Shown piece by piece: positions 50,133 through 58,685 of a DNA stretch of 60,868 bases. The DNA lies in assembly GCA_910587135.1 (NCBI GenBank), contig CAJULF010000014.1, positions 1 through 60,868 of the forward strand. The letters are read 5' to 3'. Both the position numbers and the translations under genes were made by a program. The notes under the pieces are model-generated. The model was not told where the DNA came from. It did not search any database and worked only from the letters and a program-made list of their open reading frames with translations. The DNA comes from an uncultured Oscillospiraceae bacterium (lineage in GTDB: Bacteria; Bacillota; Clostridia; Oscillospirales; Ruminococcaceae). How positions within the stretch are numbered: position 1 is the first letter of the stretch; each line of letters starts with the position of its first letter.

Positions 50133-51352
50133 GGCGCGGAGAATCTATCCGGTCAGACGGAAAATATCAGTTCAAGTATCACATCAACGGCAAGCCGCAT
50201 TTTGTGTACAGCTGGCGGTTAGAGCCTACCGATCCGCTTCCGAGCGGGAAAAAGCCCTGCTTGTCACTTCGGGAGATGGAGAAGCAGATAGGCTACGATC
50301 TGGACACGCTCTGCGATCCGTCCAATAAAAATATGACCGTTTTTGAACTTGTGGAACGCTATCTGGCTACAAAGACGGGTGTAAAATACAGCACCAAAAG
50401 CAATTACGGCTTTGTAAAAAATCTTCTCGCAAAGGAGCCGTTCTCGTCAAACAGGATAGGAGCGGTCAAGACCTCCGATGCAAAGCTGTTCCTTATCAAG
50501 CTGCAAGAGGACGGAAAAGGTTACAGCACGATAAAAACAGTGCGTGGTGTTCTTCGCCCGGCTTTTCAGATGGCAGTTGACGATGATGTCCTCAGAAAGA
50601 ATCCGTTCGGGTTTGAGATGGCTACTGTTATCGTCAATGACAGCGTTACTCGTCAAGCAATCACAAAGGACGAAATGCGGAGGTTTTTGAAATTCGTTCA
50701 CGATGATAACAATTACTGCAAGTATTATGAAGTCGTTTACATTTTGTTCCACACGGGAATGAGAATTTCGGAGTTCTGCGGCTTGACGCTCTCCGATATT
50801 GAGCTTGAAAACAAAGTGGTAAACATCGAGCGTCAGCTTCAGCGGACAAGCGATATGAAGCTGATCATAGAATCCACGAAAACCAATGCCGGAACAAGGA
50901 AAATACCCATCACAGATGATGTTGCGTACTGCTTTAGGGCAATAATTGAGGATAGAAAGCCGCCAAAGTGTGAACGTATAGTCGGCGGGCATACAGGTTT
51001 CCTATTCACCGACAAGGACGGCTATCCGCTTGTGGCAATGCACTGGGAACACCGATTCAATCACATGGTAAAGCGGTACAACGAGATCTACAAGCTGCAA
51101 ATCCCGAACATAACTCCGCACGTTTGCCGCCATACCTACTGCAGCAACATGGCGAGAGCGGGAATGAACCCGAAAACGCTCCAATATCTTATGGGACACA
51201 GCGACATCGGCGTCACCTTGAACACCTATACGCATTTAGGGCTTGATGACGCAGCCGATGAATTGAGCCGGCTGAATGACATAGAATCCGCTCGGAAAGA
51301 GCTTGATCGTGATACGGGCAGCGTTTCCAAAGATTTGTTCCGCGCGGTTTAA
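50087..51352 (+). CDS. int: Tyrosine recombinase, Tn916-type integrase
   Basis: 421 residues. The N-terminal 60 residues are the arm-binding domain (RRLLRRGESIRSDGKYQFKY). A SAM-like core-binding domain follows, then the catalytic domain with HTGMRISEFCGL (first Arg), HVCRHTYCSNMARAG (His-x-x-Arg) and GHSDIGVTLNTYTH (nucleophile Tyr). Complete, in contrast to the remnant at 359-748. It should act on the LMW-PTP att core and the TTTKACTAC arm sites. Confidence 0.95.
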   Translation: MPRNPQRRDSKRRLLRRGESIRSDGKYQFKYHINGKPHFVYSWRLEPTDPLPSGKKPCLSLREMEKQIGYDLDTLCDPSNKNMTVFELVERYLATKTGVKYSTKSNYGFVKNLLAKEPFSSNRIGAVKTSDAKLFLIKLQEDGKGYSTIKTVRGVLRPAFQMAVDDDVLRKNPFGFEMATVIVNDSVTRQAITKDEMRRFLKFVHDDNNYCKYYEVVYILFHTGMRISEFCGLTLSDIELENKVVNIERQLQRTSDMKLIIESTKTNAGTRKIPITDDVAYCFRAIIEDRKPPKCERIVGGHTGFLFTDKDGYPLVAMHWEHRFNHMVKRYNEIYKLQIPNITPHVCRHTYCSNMARAGMNPKTLQYLMGHSDIGVTLNTYTHLGLDDAADELSRLNDIESARKELDRDTGSVSKDLFRAV

Positions 51353-51366
51353 TAAAGTGAATTTAT

Positions 51367-51408
51367 ATGCCCTGTCGATCGGAATTTGATCGGCGGGGCA
51401 TTTTTTTG
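51367..51408 (+). terminator. Terminator of the integrase transcript
   Basis: ATGCCC and GATC arms pair with GATC and GGGCAT, followed by seven T; near-identical to the copy at 763-802. Confidence 0.88.
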
Positions 51409-51493
51409 TATAAATGTATTCCATTTTTGCGAAATCTGTGATATAATTATAACAGGTATATCTGTAATATTTGGAAGAGTGGGGGAACGCAAA

Positions 51494-52408
51494 ATGGCAC
51501 GAGGAAAAAGCATAAACTTGTATTTAATGGACGGTGAAGCAAGCGGTAGGATAAAATGCACCTTAGCCAATTGGACGGGTGTTGCGTATAAGATACCGAG
51601 AACCGAGTTGGATAAATGTAAAGAGCGCGAAGACCTCAAATGGAGCGGCGTTTATTTCCTATTCGGAACATCCGATGAAACAGAAAAAAATATCGCTTAC
51701 ATAGGTCAGGCGGGAGTTCGGAAAAACGGTGAGGGAATCTTGAACAGGTTATATGAACATAAGAGAAATCCAGATAAAGACTATTGGACGGAAGCCGTGG
51801 TTTTTACGACTTCAAATAATTCTTTCGGACCTACCGAGATAAGTTATCTTGAGAATCGTTTCTGTAATCTTGCCATTGAAGCCGGGCGTTACACGGTCAA
51901 AAACGGTAATGATCCGACTCCCGGACACATCACCGAGGAAAAAGAGAGCGAGCTGGAGGAGTTTGTCGAAAATGCCAAGCTTATAATGGGAACGCTCGGA
52001 CACAAGGTCTTTATTCCTTATGATGATCCCACCGGGGCGGCTGTCGGTGATGAACAGACGTTGTATATTACTCGAAAAAAGTCAGGCAAATTCATTGTTA
52101 AAGCATCCGGCAGACAGACAACGGACGGATTTGTCGTGCTTAAAAACAGTATTATTTCACCAAACTATTCGGATAAGTTGGCAAAAAGTATTTTGGATAA
52201 ACGCAAAAAGTGCAAGATCGATGAGAACAATGTTCTGCTTGAAGATGTTCAGTTCGGTTCTCCGTCCGGGGCATCGGATTTTGTTACCGGTCAAAGCACC
52301 AGCGGTTGGAGAGAATGGAAAACAGCAGATGGGATAACGCTGCGCGAACTGGAGGACAGTAAACAACAAGCTACTCAGGATTCGGCGAACAACGATAATT
52401 CGCAGTAG
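51494..52408 (+). CDS. GIY-YIG nuclease-like protein with DUF4357-type C-terminus (element 2 cargo)
   Basis: 304 residues from the ATG at 51494. GVYFLFGTSDETEKNIAYIG is the GIY...YIG core and LNRLYEHKRNPDKDYW supplies the Arg/His helix; the catalytic Glu may be in TEISYLENRF. The C-terminal SGRQTTDGFVVLKNSIIS is the DUF4357 signature. Proteins of this type occur singly in many bacteria, function unproven, often near defence genes. It lies between the integrase terminator and the right att copy, driven by a weak promoter (TATAAT at 51442). Confidence 0.8.
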   Translation: MARGKSINLYLMDGEASGRIKCTLANWTGVAYKIPRTELDKCKEREDLKWSGVYFLFGTSDETEKNIAYIGQAGVRKNGEGILNRLYEHKRNPDKDYWTEAVVFTTSNNSFGPTEISYLENRFCNLAIEAGRYTVKNGNDPTPGHITEEKESELEEFVENAKLIMGTLGHKVFIPYDDPTGAAVGDEQTLYITRKKSGKFIVKASGRQTTDGFVVLKNSIISPNYSDKLAKSILDKRKKCKIDENNVLLEDVQFGSPSGASDFVTGQSTSGWREWKTADGITLRELEDSKQQATQDSANNDNSQ

Positions 52409-52612
52409 TAAACTACCTCGATTTTTACTACGTTTTGACTACTTTTGACAGCCACATCTTGCCGAGTTTTGCCAAATTGCGTGAGAAACTGTAAAAATCG
52501 AGCGCCTGTTCCAACGCCGCGCGGCGCGCCGTAACTCCGCAAAACACCGCAATTCTTACCACTTTTGAAAGGAAATCTATAATGCTGAAAATCTTGTTTG
52601 TTTGCCACGGCA
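52404..52612 (+). repeat. Attachment-site copy 2 (right end of the prophage / left end of element 3)
   Basis: Near-repeat of 2043-2251. Arm motifs AGTAGTAAACTAC, TTTTTACTAC and TTTTGACTAC are followed by the same GC-rich stretch, AAAGGAAA, and ATG plus codons for MLKILFVCHG (52582-52611) that differ from copy 1 at synonymous sites. Right of the core at 52685-52708 lie TTTACTAT and TTTGACTACTAT, the presumed left arm of element 3. Confidence 0.82.
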
Positions 52613-52635
52613 TTTCGATATACAAAGCGCAATAG
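52582..52635 (+). pseudogene. 5' relic of the LMW-PTP gene, copy 2
   Basis: ATG and codons for MLKILFVCHG, then seven unrelated codons and a TAG. A ribosome binding site (GAAAGGAAA) is kept. Same break point as copy 1, directly after the CHG codons, marking the recombination core. Confidence 0.85.
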
Positions 52636-52902
52636 AGGGTTATATCGCGGCAAAACAAGGCAAGTTGAGGCGTTTTGTTTGGGGCTTTACTATTATTTGA
52701 CTACTATCGAAAAATCACGATGTAGGCACATATCAGCTTGGCATTATAATACTCAATTGCAAATTACTGCAAAACGCGGCAAAATATGACAGATATAATA
52801 GCCCAAATCGAACGTTTACACCTCGATTTGGGCTATTTTTGGCTATGACAGACAAACACTTTTCTATGGATAGTAAAAAAATGAGATCAAGTCAACAAAT
52901 AA

Positions 52903-52931
52903 TTGACATTTTATTCATTTTGTGCTATAAT
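52903..52931 (+). promoter_or_regulatory. Promoter of the dynamin-like gene pair
   Basis: TTGACA (52903-52908), 17 bases, TATAAT (52926-52931): a consensus sigma-A promoter. The ATG at 52971 follows GAAAGGCAGAAG. Starts further upstream in the same frame lie before the promoter and can be excluded. Confidence 0.88.
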
Positions 52932-52970
52932 AGAGATGTAATAATCATAACAGCGAAAGGCAGAAGAAAA

Positions 52971-55070
52971 ATGAATTACCTTGATTTGACAAATGTGCTT
53001 GAGCGGTGTAAAGACAGCGCAAATATTGGATATGACATCGCTTCAAAGCAAGTTAAAGAATTAGATGCAACATTGACAAAAGCCGGAGAACAAATAGAAC
53101 AGGCGATAGATGAGTTCAATAACTCGCCTTGCTATATATCTGATATGGCTTCTTTGCTTCAGTCGCAGCTCGGGGATATCCGGGAGTCGTTTTCGGATTT
53201 TTCCGTTGCGGTGAAGAACGATTTGAAAACGGCAAAGAAGAACCTCTCTAAATTCTCGATAACCTTATTTGGAAGAACCATGGCGGGGAAGTCAACGTTG
53301 ATGGAAACGCTCACCAACGGCGACGGAAAAACCATAGGAAAGGGCGCGCAAAGAACAACAAGAGATATACGAAAATATGTATGGAACGATCTTGAGATTA
53401 CCGATGTTCCCGGGATCGGCGCTTTCGAGGGTCAGGAAGACGAGTCTTTGGCTTTTGAATCCGCAAAATCCGGGGATCTTATCTTGTTTCTGATGACAGA
53501 CGACGCTCCGCAGCCGTCCGAGGCTGAATGCTTCGGCAGGATAATTTCGCTCGGAAAACCCGTGATCTGCGTTATGAATGTCAGAGCTGCTATTGATGGC
53601 AAGTCTCATAAGATGAAGCTCAGAGAAATAAATAAAGCGTTTAATATGGAACGGCTCGAGACCGTGAGAAAGCAGTTTCTGGCTTTCTCGTCTCTTTTGG
53701 GACAGGAGTGGGGATATATCCCTTTTGTTTATGTGCATCTTAATTCCGCGTTTCAGGCTCAGAGCATAATACAGGACGCCGAATCAAGCGATGAATTGTA
53801 TCGGGCAAGCCAGATTGAATATTTGAAAAGCAAGATCGTTGAACAGGTTAAAACTCATGGAGAATTTTATCGGGTGAAAACCTTTATCGATCTGGTTTCA
53901 AAGCCTTTGATCGATACGATAGATACGCTTCTTGGTCAGAGTAATCTGAACAGCACCCAGGGTAGAACGGTTCTGAGTAAAAAAAGGGATCTTGAAAAGT
54001 GGAAGGGTGAATTTCAAGAAAATGGAATCAAGCAGATCAAATCATATATAAATAACCTTAAAAGCGACCTTAATTCCGAAATAGCAAGCTTTGCGGAAGA
54101 CCACTTCGATGATGAAAATGCGGACAAGTCATGGGAAAAGCTTTTAAAATCCCAAAAAGTGGAAGAAAAAAGCAGAGGCGTTCTTGATAAATTGAGCGAG
54201 CAGTGCAATGATAAAATAAACGCGATCTCCCGTGAAATACAAAACGAGCTGAAGTTCGCTTATTCGGTTGACGCGGATATTTCTTTAAAAATGCCCAAAA
54301 TTATAGACGGCAGGAGAATAAGCGAGTGGACAACTACGATTGTTGGCGGCGGGCTCGCCGTAGCCTCCGGGATAGCGTTTCTTGCGGGTGCGGCGGTAGC
54401 GGGACCGTTAGGTTGGATAGCTTTAGGCGTAACGGGCGTAGGTCTTCTGATATCGCATTTGTTTAAAAGCAGGCAAAAGCAGGAACAGGAAGCGCGGAAA
54501 AAGCTTGAAAACAGCTTGAAAAAAAGCGTAGACGCGCTTTGCGAAAATCTCGAAAGTACTATGCTCAAGAATTTTGATATTCTCATAGAAAAGCGCATTG
54601 TTTCATTGGTTAAGGAATTGAACAAGATGAACTCTGTAATTTTCAAGCTCTCCGATACTCAAAGAGAACTTGCATGGAGTTTGAACAGAGATCTGCTGCA
54701 AACCAATAAGCAGATCGTAACCGAGGCTATTCACATTATCGGAGCTTCCGGTATGGAGTACCACATAAATTCTGTTGCGCGGATTCCTGGCGTATGTATA
54801 CTGTTGTGTTTGAACGACGGCGTGAGATTCCCCGAAAAAGAAACGGAAGATCTGCGCAGACTTGCGGGCGAGAAAATAGCGTTTGTGTTTTATGACGATG
54901 ATAAAAAGACTTTGATCTCCCGTATTATCGGAAAGTCCGTAAAACGTGAGATGATCCACATTGAAGGTAAAATCGGCGTGGCGCATATTCCGCTCGACAA
55001 TATGCCGCCGCAGGTGATAAACAAGATAAAGTTAGCTCAACAGCTTTCTAAGATCCTTATAACCAAATAA
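52971..55070 (+). CDS. Dynamin-like GTPase A with membrane hairpin (LeoA-like)
   Basis: 699 residues. G1 GRTMAGKST at 101-109, G2 Thr near 130, G3 DVPG at 145-148; G4 is unusual (MNVRAA near 202 instead of NKxD). Long helical segments follow, and two hydrophobic stretches (about 454-497, TIVGGGLAVASGIAFLAGAA and LGWIALGVTGVGLLI) form a membrane hairpin. The layout matches bacterial dynamins such as LeoA of enterotoxigenic E. coli, which remodel or tether membranes. It forms an operon with the second GTPase 13 bases downstream. Confidence 0.85.
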   Translation: MNYLDLTNVLERCKDSANIGYDIASKQVKELDATLTKAGEQIEQAIDEFNNSPCYISDMASLLQSQLGDIRESFSDFSVAVKNDLKTAKKNLSKFSITLFGRTMAGKSTLMETLTNGDGKTIGKGAQRTTRDIRKYVWNDLEITDVPGIGAFEGQEDESLAFESAKSGDLILFLMTDDAPQPSEAECFGRIISLGKPVICVMNVRAAIDGKSHKMKLREINKAFNMERLETVRKQFLAFSSLLGQEWGYIPFVYVHLNSAFQAQSIIQDAESSDELYRASQIEYLKSKIVEQVKTHGEFYRVKTFIDLVSKPLIDTIDTLLGQSNLNSTQGRTVLSKKRDLEKWKGEFQENGIKQIKSYINNLKSDLNSEIASFAEDHFDDENADKSWEKLLKSQKVEEKSRGVLDKLSEQCNDKINAISREIQNELKFAYSVDADISLKMPKIIDGRRISEWTTTIVGGGLAVASGIAFLAGAAVAGPLGWIALGVTGVGLLISHLFKSRQKQEQEARKKLENSLKKSVDALCENLESTMLKNFDILIEKRIVSLVKELNKMNSVIFKLSDTQRELAWSLNRDLLQTNKQIVTEAIHIIGASGMEYHINSVARIPGVCILLCLNDGVRFPEKETEDLRRLAGEKIAFVFYDDDKKTLISRIIGKSVKREMIHIEGKIGVAHIPLDNMPPQVINKIKLAQQLSKILITK

Positions 55071-55083
55071 CGGAGGTAAGTTT

Positions 55084-56775
55084 ATGTTTGAAATTGAAAA
55101 ATATTCTTCCGAAATAAACGCTTTAGAGGATAAAGTGAAAAAGGTCTTTGAAAGCGAGAGTATCGGATATTCGGTCAGCGGCGAGTCTGAGGATACGATA
55201 AAGATCGTCTTTGCTGGGCAGTACAGCGCGGGTAAGTCAAGTATTCTCAAAATGCTCACCGGTTGTACCGATATCGCTATCGGCGGGGGCATTACCACAC
55301 AGCAAACGCATGAATATTTCTGGAACGGGCTTAAGGTAGTGGATACTCCGGGTATCGGTACGGAATTGAGACCCGATCACGATGAAATAGCGTATTCCGA
55401 GATCGCGGCAGCCGATATACTGGTTTATGTAATTACTTACAATTTGTTTGACGATCAGATCGGAAAAAACTTCAGAAAGCTTGCCATTGATAAGGATAAA
55501 GCCAGTGAAATGATCCTTGTCATAAATAAAATGAATGGCACGGCAAAGGGGAATACCCCGGAGCAGCAAGAAATTCTGAAAGAGGGGGCGGGGTTAAAAG
55601 ACGTGATTTCTCCGTACACGCCCGAACAGCTCAACATCTGTTTTCTGGACGCGGAATCATATCTGGACAGCCTCGAGGAAAAAGACAACGATCCCGAGCT
55701 TGCGGACGAATTATACAAGCAAAGCGGATATGATAGCTTTATAAATTCGTTAAACACTTTTGTTAAGTCAAAGGGGATCTCCTCCAAGCTGACCACAAAG
55801 CTTTATCTGATCTCCGAGGAACTGGAAAAGAAGATCCGTGACTTGCAGCCAAAATCGGAGGACTCGGATATTGAGGGCTTGATAGAGAACCTGAGGCAGC
55901 AGCGTTATATTTTGTCGGATAAGAAAAATACTATCCAACAGAATATAAAAGACATTTATACAAACGCTGCATCTGCTATCAGAGAACTTGGTCTGGAATC
56001 CGCGAATTTACTTACCGAGGGGTGCAAACAGTCCGAGGTTGAAGAAAAACTTGATGAGAAGGTAAAAGAAGTTGAGATCGTATCCGAAAAATGTGAAAAA
56101 GATGTTGAGGCGGAATTGAAAAAGGGATTTGAGGAAATTGATATCCGTCTGGAGGAATTGGCAAACTCCGATTTTTCAAAAAAGCTGACTGCACGGTTGT
56201 CAGGAAAATTTGATCAGCTACCGGATAAAGTTAAAAATATTCTTGGTCAAATAGGATGCAATGCCAAAAATGTCGGCGGCGAAATCATGAACGGCGCCTA
56301 CAACGTTGCGTCAAAAGGTGGATTTAAGCTGACTAATTTCTCGGGCAGTGCTGTGCACGATATGGTTCTTAAGATTGGACACGGGCTTGGCATAAAATTT
56401 AAGCCTTGGCAGGCTATAAAAATAACCCGCGGGGTTGCGGTTGCGGGTCAGGTTCTAAATTTCCTCGGTGTTGGTCTGTCGATATTCATGCAAATTAAAT
56501 CCGATATCGATGCGGAAAATGTTCGTGAAGATCTGAGAACTAACCGTCAAAATGTCAGAAGTCAGTTTAACGAGGTTGCAAATCAATTGATGGATACTGG
56601 AAAACTTGTTATCAAAGATAACGTGACTTGGCCTTTGGACAATTCTATAATTGAGATTGACAGGAATATTCAAGCTATAAGAGAAACACAGGAGCACCGC
56701 AGCGAAGTGTGCTTGAAATTGGAGAAACTTCAGGCAGAATGTCAGCGTTTGATTCAGGAAATCCATAGTTTGTGA
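55084..56775 (+). CDS. Dynamin-like GTPase B (LeoB/C-like partner)
   Basis: 563 residues; ATG behind CGGAGGTAAG. G1 GQYSAGKSS at 45-53, Thr switch at 71-72, G3 DTPG at 87-90, G4 NKMN at 148-151. Coiled coil from about 270 to 370, then a hydrophobic segment (GVAVAGQVLNFLGVGLSIFM, about 450-475) before a final coiled coil. Two different dynamins in tandem are common in bacteria and act as hetero-oligomers on membranes. Association with an att-flanked cargo suggests a defence or stress role; this is inference. Confidence 0.85.
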   Translation: MFEIEKYSSEINALEDKVKKVFESESIGYSVSGESEDTIKIVFAGQYSAGKSSILKMLTGCTDIAIGGGITTQQTHEYFWNGLKVVDTPGIGTELRPDHDEIAYSEIAAADILVYVITYNLFDDQIGKNFRKLAIDKDKASEMILVINKMNGTAKGNTPEQQEILKEGAGLKDVISPYTPEQLNICFLDAESYLDSLEEKDNDPELADELYKQSGYDSFINSLNTFVKSKGISSKLTTKLYLISEELEKKIRDLQPKSEDSDIEGLIENLRQQRYILSDKKNTIQQNIKDIYTNAASAIRELGLESANLLTEGCKQSEVEEKLDEKVKEVEIVSEKCEKDVEAELKKGFEEIDIRLEELANSDFSKKLTARLSGKFDQLPDKVKNILGQIGCNAKNVGGEIMNGAYNVASKGGFKLTNFSGSAVHDMVLKIGHGLGIKFKPWQAIKITRGVAVAGQVLNFLGVGLSIFMQIKSDIDAENVREDLRTNRQNVRSQFNEVANQLMDTGKLVIKDNVTWPLDNSIIEIDRNIQAIRETQEHRSEVCLKLEKLQAECQRLIQEIHSL

Positions 56776-56849
56776 TTGTGAAAAATGGAATTTCGTTGAA
56801 AAGCGGTTCAGCAATAAGGGAATGGCGTTAGTTAGTCGTTAAAACTATA

Positions 56850-57061
56850 AGTAGTAAAGACTCCCTATTTTTACTACTATTTTACTACTAACGGCGGTCA
56901 CGATTTGCGAAATTTTGCGCCATTTTGCCGTTTTCGCTTTACTCTGTCAAAGCAGATGTAAGAACCGTGAGACCTTATAAAACCTTGCAAAACACTGCAG
57001 CTCACGGCAGATCAGAAAGGAGAAAATATGGCTATGAAGATACTTTTCGTCTGCCACGGCA
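56850..57061 (+). repeat. Attachment-site copy 3, occupied by the intact LMW-PTP gene
   Basis: Arm motifs AGTAGTAAAG, TTTTTACTACTAT and TTTTACTACTAAC at 56850-56890, then about 120 bases that are diverged from copies 1 and 2, a GAAAGGAG site and the LMW-PTP start. The core TTCGTCTGCCACGGCA (57046-57061) matches copy 1 exactly. The intact gene therefore uses a 5' end that was brought by, or left next to, an element. Confidence 0.78.
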
Positions 57062-57504
57062 ATATCTGCCGCAGCCCGATGGCTGAATACATAATGCGCG
57101 ACCTGCTGAAAAAGCGGGGCGTGGTAGGTGTTATCGTATCTTCCGCGGCGACCTCGACGGAGGAACTGGGTAATCCCGTACATAGGGGAACGCGGGCTGT
57201 GCTGACCCGTCTGGGCATAGACTGCTCCGACAAGCGGGCGCGGCAGATAACGCGCAGCGATTATGAGGAATATGACCTTATAATCGGCATGGACAGCGCC
57301 AACATACGCAATATGGTACGCTATTGGAGCGACCCGCAGCACAAAATACACAAGCTGTTGGATTTTACCGAGCGCCGCGGCGACGTAGCGGATCCATGGT
57401 ACACAGGAGACTTCAAGCGCACATATTTTGATGTGAAGGAGGGCTGTGAGGGTATTCTGGAAGCAATTTTAAGGGGCGATATTGATGGTTCGGGCAGAAT
57501 ATGA
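57028..57504 (+). CDS. Low-molecular-weight protein tyrosine phosphatase
   Basis: 158 residues. The P-loop CHGNICRS runs from C9 to R15, the nucleophile and phosphate-binding Arg of the family; the general acid is D122 in DPWYTGDF. It removes phosphate from protein tyrosine (or arginine) residues. It is the host gene whose first ten codons are duplicated at 2221 and 52582. Start at 57028 has the best spacing to AGGAG; relics align with the second ATG. Complete and probably functional. Confidence 0.93.
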   Translation: MAMKILFVCHGNICRSPMAEYIMRDLLKKRGVVGVIVSSAATSTEELGNPVHRGTRAVLTRLGIDCSDKRARQITRSDYEEYDLIIGMDSANIRNMVRYWSDPQHKIHKLLDFTERRGDVADPWYTGDFKRTYFDVKEGCEGILEAILRGDIDGSGRI

Positions 57505-57751
57505 CGACGGCAGGATAATCAAGGACGAAACGTATCTTTGCAACTTGCGGATATCTCTTGAAGATATGAACATAGGCAGTGCATTGACAGTCGGTGTATG
57601 CGAAGCCTTTGTTCACACAGCTTACTTAGACATCTCCGAAGTTCCCGCAAAATACGAGTATATGAAAAACGAATTGTTGGAATTCTTTGATAAGGACACT
57701 GTCGATAATGAGGAAATTAAATTTTTCCGCCAATTTGCGGATAAATATTAA
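57485..57751 (+). CDS. Hypothetical acidic protein
   Basis: 88 residues; the ATG lies 20 bases inside the phosphatase gene end, so translation is coupled. VRAEYDDGRIIKDETYLC opens it and EYMKNELLEFFDKDTVDNEE is acidic and helical. No family recognised. It is followed by an ECF transporter gene after 9 bases. Confidence 0.6.
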   Translation: MVRAEYDDGRIIKDETYLCNLRISLEDMNIGSALTVGVCEAFVHTAYLDISEVPAKYEYMKNELLEFFDKDTVDNEEIKFFRQFADKY

Positions 57752-57760
57752 GGAGCAGCA

Positions 57761-58603
57761 ATGAGAATGCTTGAAAAGATTCACCCTATCCCATGTTTTC
57801 TGTATTTTCTTTCTGTGGTAGGGGTGACGATATTCAGCCGCAATCCGATAATTTTAGCCGAATCGCTTCTGGGAGCAGCGCTGACTGCGGCTTTGTCCGA
57901 ACGGCTGCACGGAGTGTCATGGCTGATTGTTACAGCGTTGTTGGCGGCGATAACCAACCCTGTTTTTTCCCATAACGGTGCTACTCCGCTGTTTTTTGCG
58001 GGAGATACCGCTTTCACGCTGGAGGCTCTGCTGTACGGTACGGCTTTCGGAGTAATGCTGGCAGCTTCCGTGATGTGGGGAGCGTCGGCGGTGCGCTTTA
58101 TGACAAGCGATAAATATATATGGCTTCTGGGAAGATTTTTCCCCGCCGCGGGTCTGGTTCTAAGCTGCGCGCTCCGTTTTGTGCCTCTTTTTATCGGTCG
58201 TGTTTCGGAGTTTGCGGGGGCGCGCCGCGCAAAATCTCTCAGGGAGCGCCTCGAAGCCTTCTCCTCCGCGCTTAGCTATTCCGCCGAGGAGGCTATGTCC
58301 GCCGCGGATTCCATGAGATCCCGCGGATACGGCACGGGCAAACGCGGATTTTATTCCGATTATCGCTTTACCTGCCGCGACATTGCGGTACTTATTGCCG
58401 TGATTTTCTGTGGTATATCCTGCTTTACCTTGAGCGCAGCGGGCGCAGGAGAATTTTATTTCTACCCCGCCCTTTCAACGCTGAAATTCCGCTTCGTTGA
58501 CATAGCATTGTATGCAGTATTCGGAATACTCTGTGCGCTTCCCGCGGTGCTGATTCTGCGGGAGGAAATAAAGCGCGGTTATGTAAAACCCGCCAAAAAT
58601 TAA
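57761..58603 (+). CDS. Energy-coupling factor transporter, transmembrane T component
   Basis: 280 residues with six to seven hydrophobic segments. The coupling helix signature is seen in SADSMRSRGYGTGKR (Ala-Arg-Gly-type motif) preceded by ARRAKSLRERL. EcfT links the vitamin- or metal-binding S protein to ATPase subunits. Neither S nor A subunits are in this window, so the substrate is unknown. ATG behind AAGGAGC. Confidence 0.85.
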   Translation: MRMLEKIHPIPCFLYFLSVVGVTIFSRNPIILAESLLGAALTAALSERLHGVSWLIVTALLAAITNPVFSHNGATPLFFAGDTAFTLEALLYGTAFGVMLAASVMWGASAVRFMTSDKYIWLLGRFFPAAGLVLSCALRFVPLFIGRVSEFAGARRAKSLRERLEAFSSALSYSAEEAMSAADSMRSRGYGTGKRGFYSDYRFTCRDIAVLIAVIFCGISCFTLSAAGAGEFYFYPALSTLKFRFVDIALYAVFGILCALPAVLILREEIKRGYVKPAKN

Positions 58604-58685
58604 CTACAATCCCTTTTCCGAAAAGCCCTTTTAACTTGCAGATTTTTTCTTACTTATCGGATATTATTTTCATAAGGCAAGAATT

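Larger units (their letters stand above)
2251..52611. mobile_element. Complete siphovirus-type prophage of about 50.4 kb (element 2)
   Basis: Bounded by two copies of the LMW-PTP-derived att core. It contains a full set of modules: replication, terminase, HK97-type head, siphovirus tail, holin/endolysin, excisionase-like genes and tyrosine integrase. Gene order in the circular form would be lysis, excision, integrase, attP, restriction operon, replication. It carries one IS3 insertion, two toxin-antitoxin cassettes and one Fic cassette. Tail and capsid genes are intact, so the prophage could be functional. The repressor was not recognised. Confidence 0.88.
52612..57061. mobile_element. Element 3: 4.4-kb unit with dynamin-like GTPases and no integrase
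   Basis: Flanked by att copies 2 and 3, with arm-like motifs just inside both ends (52685-52708 and 56850-56890). It contains only the two GTPase genes with their own promoter. The layout is that of a cis-mobilisable or non-autonomous element using a related integrase, most simply the one at 50087. The alternative is that copy 2 is an older internal scar and the GTPases are part of the prophage cargo. Confidence 0.6.
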
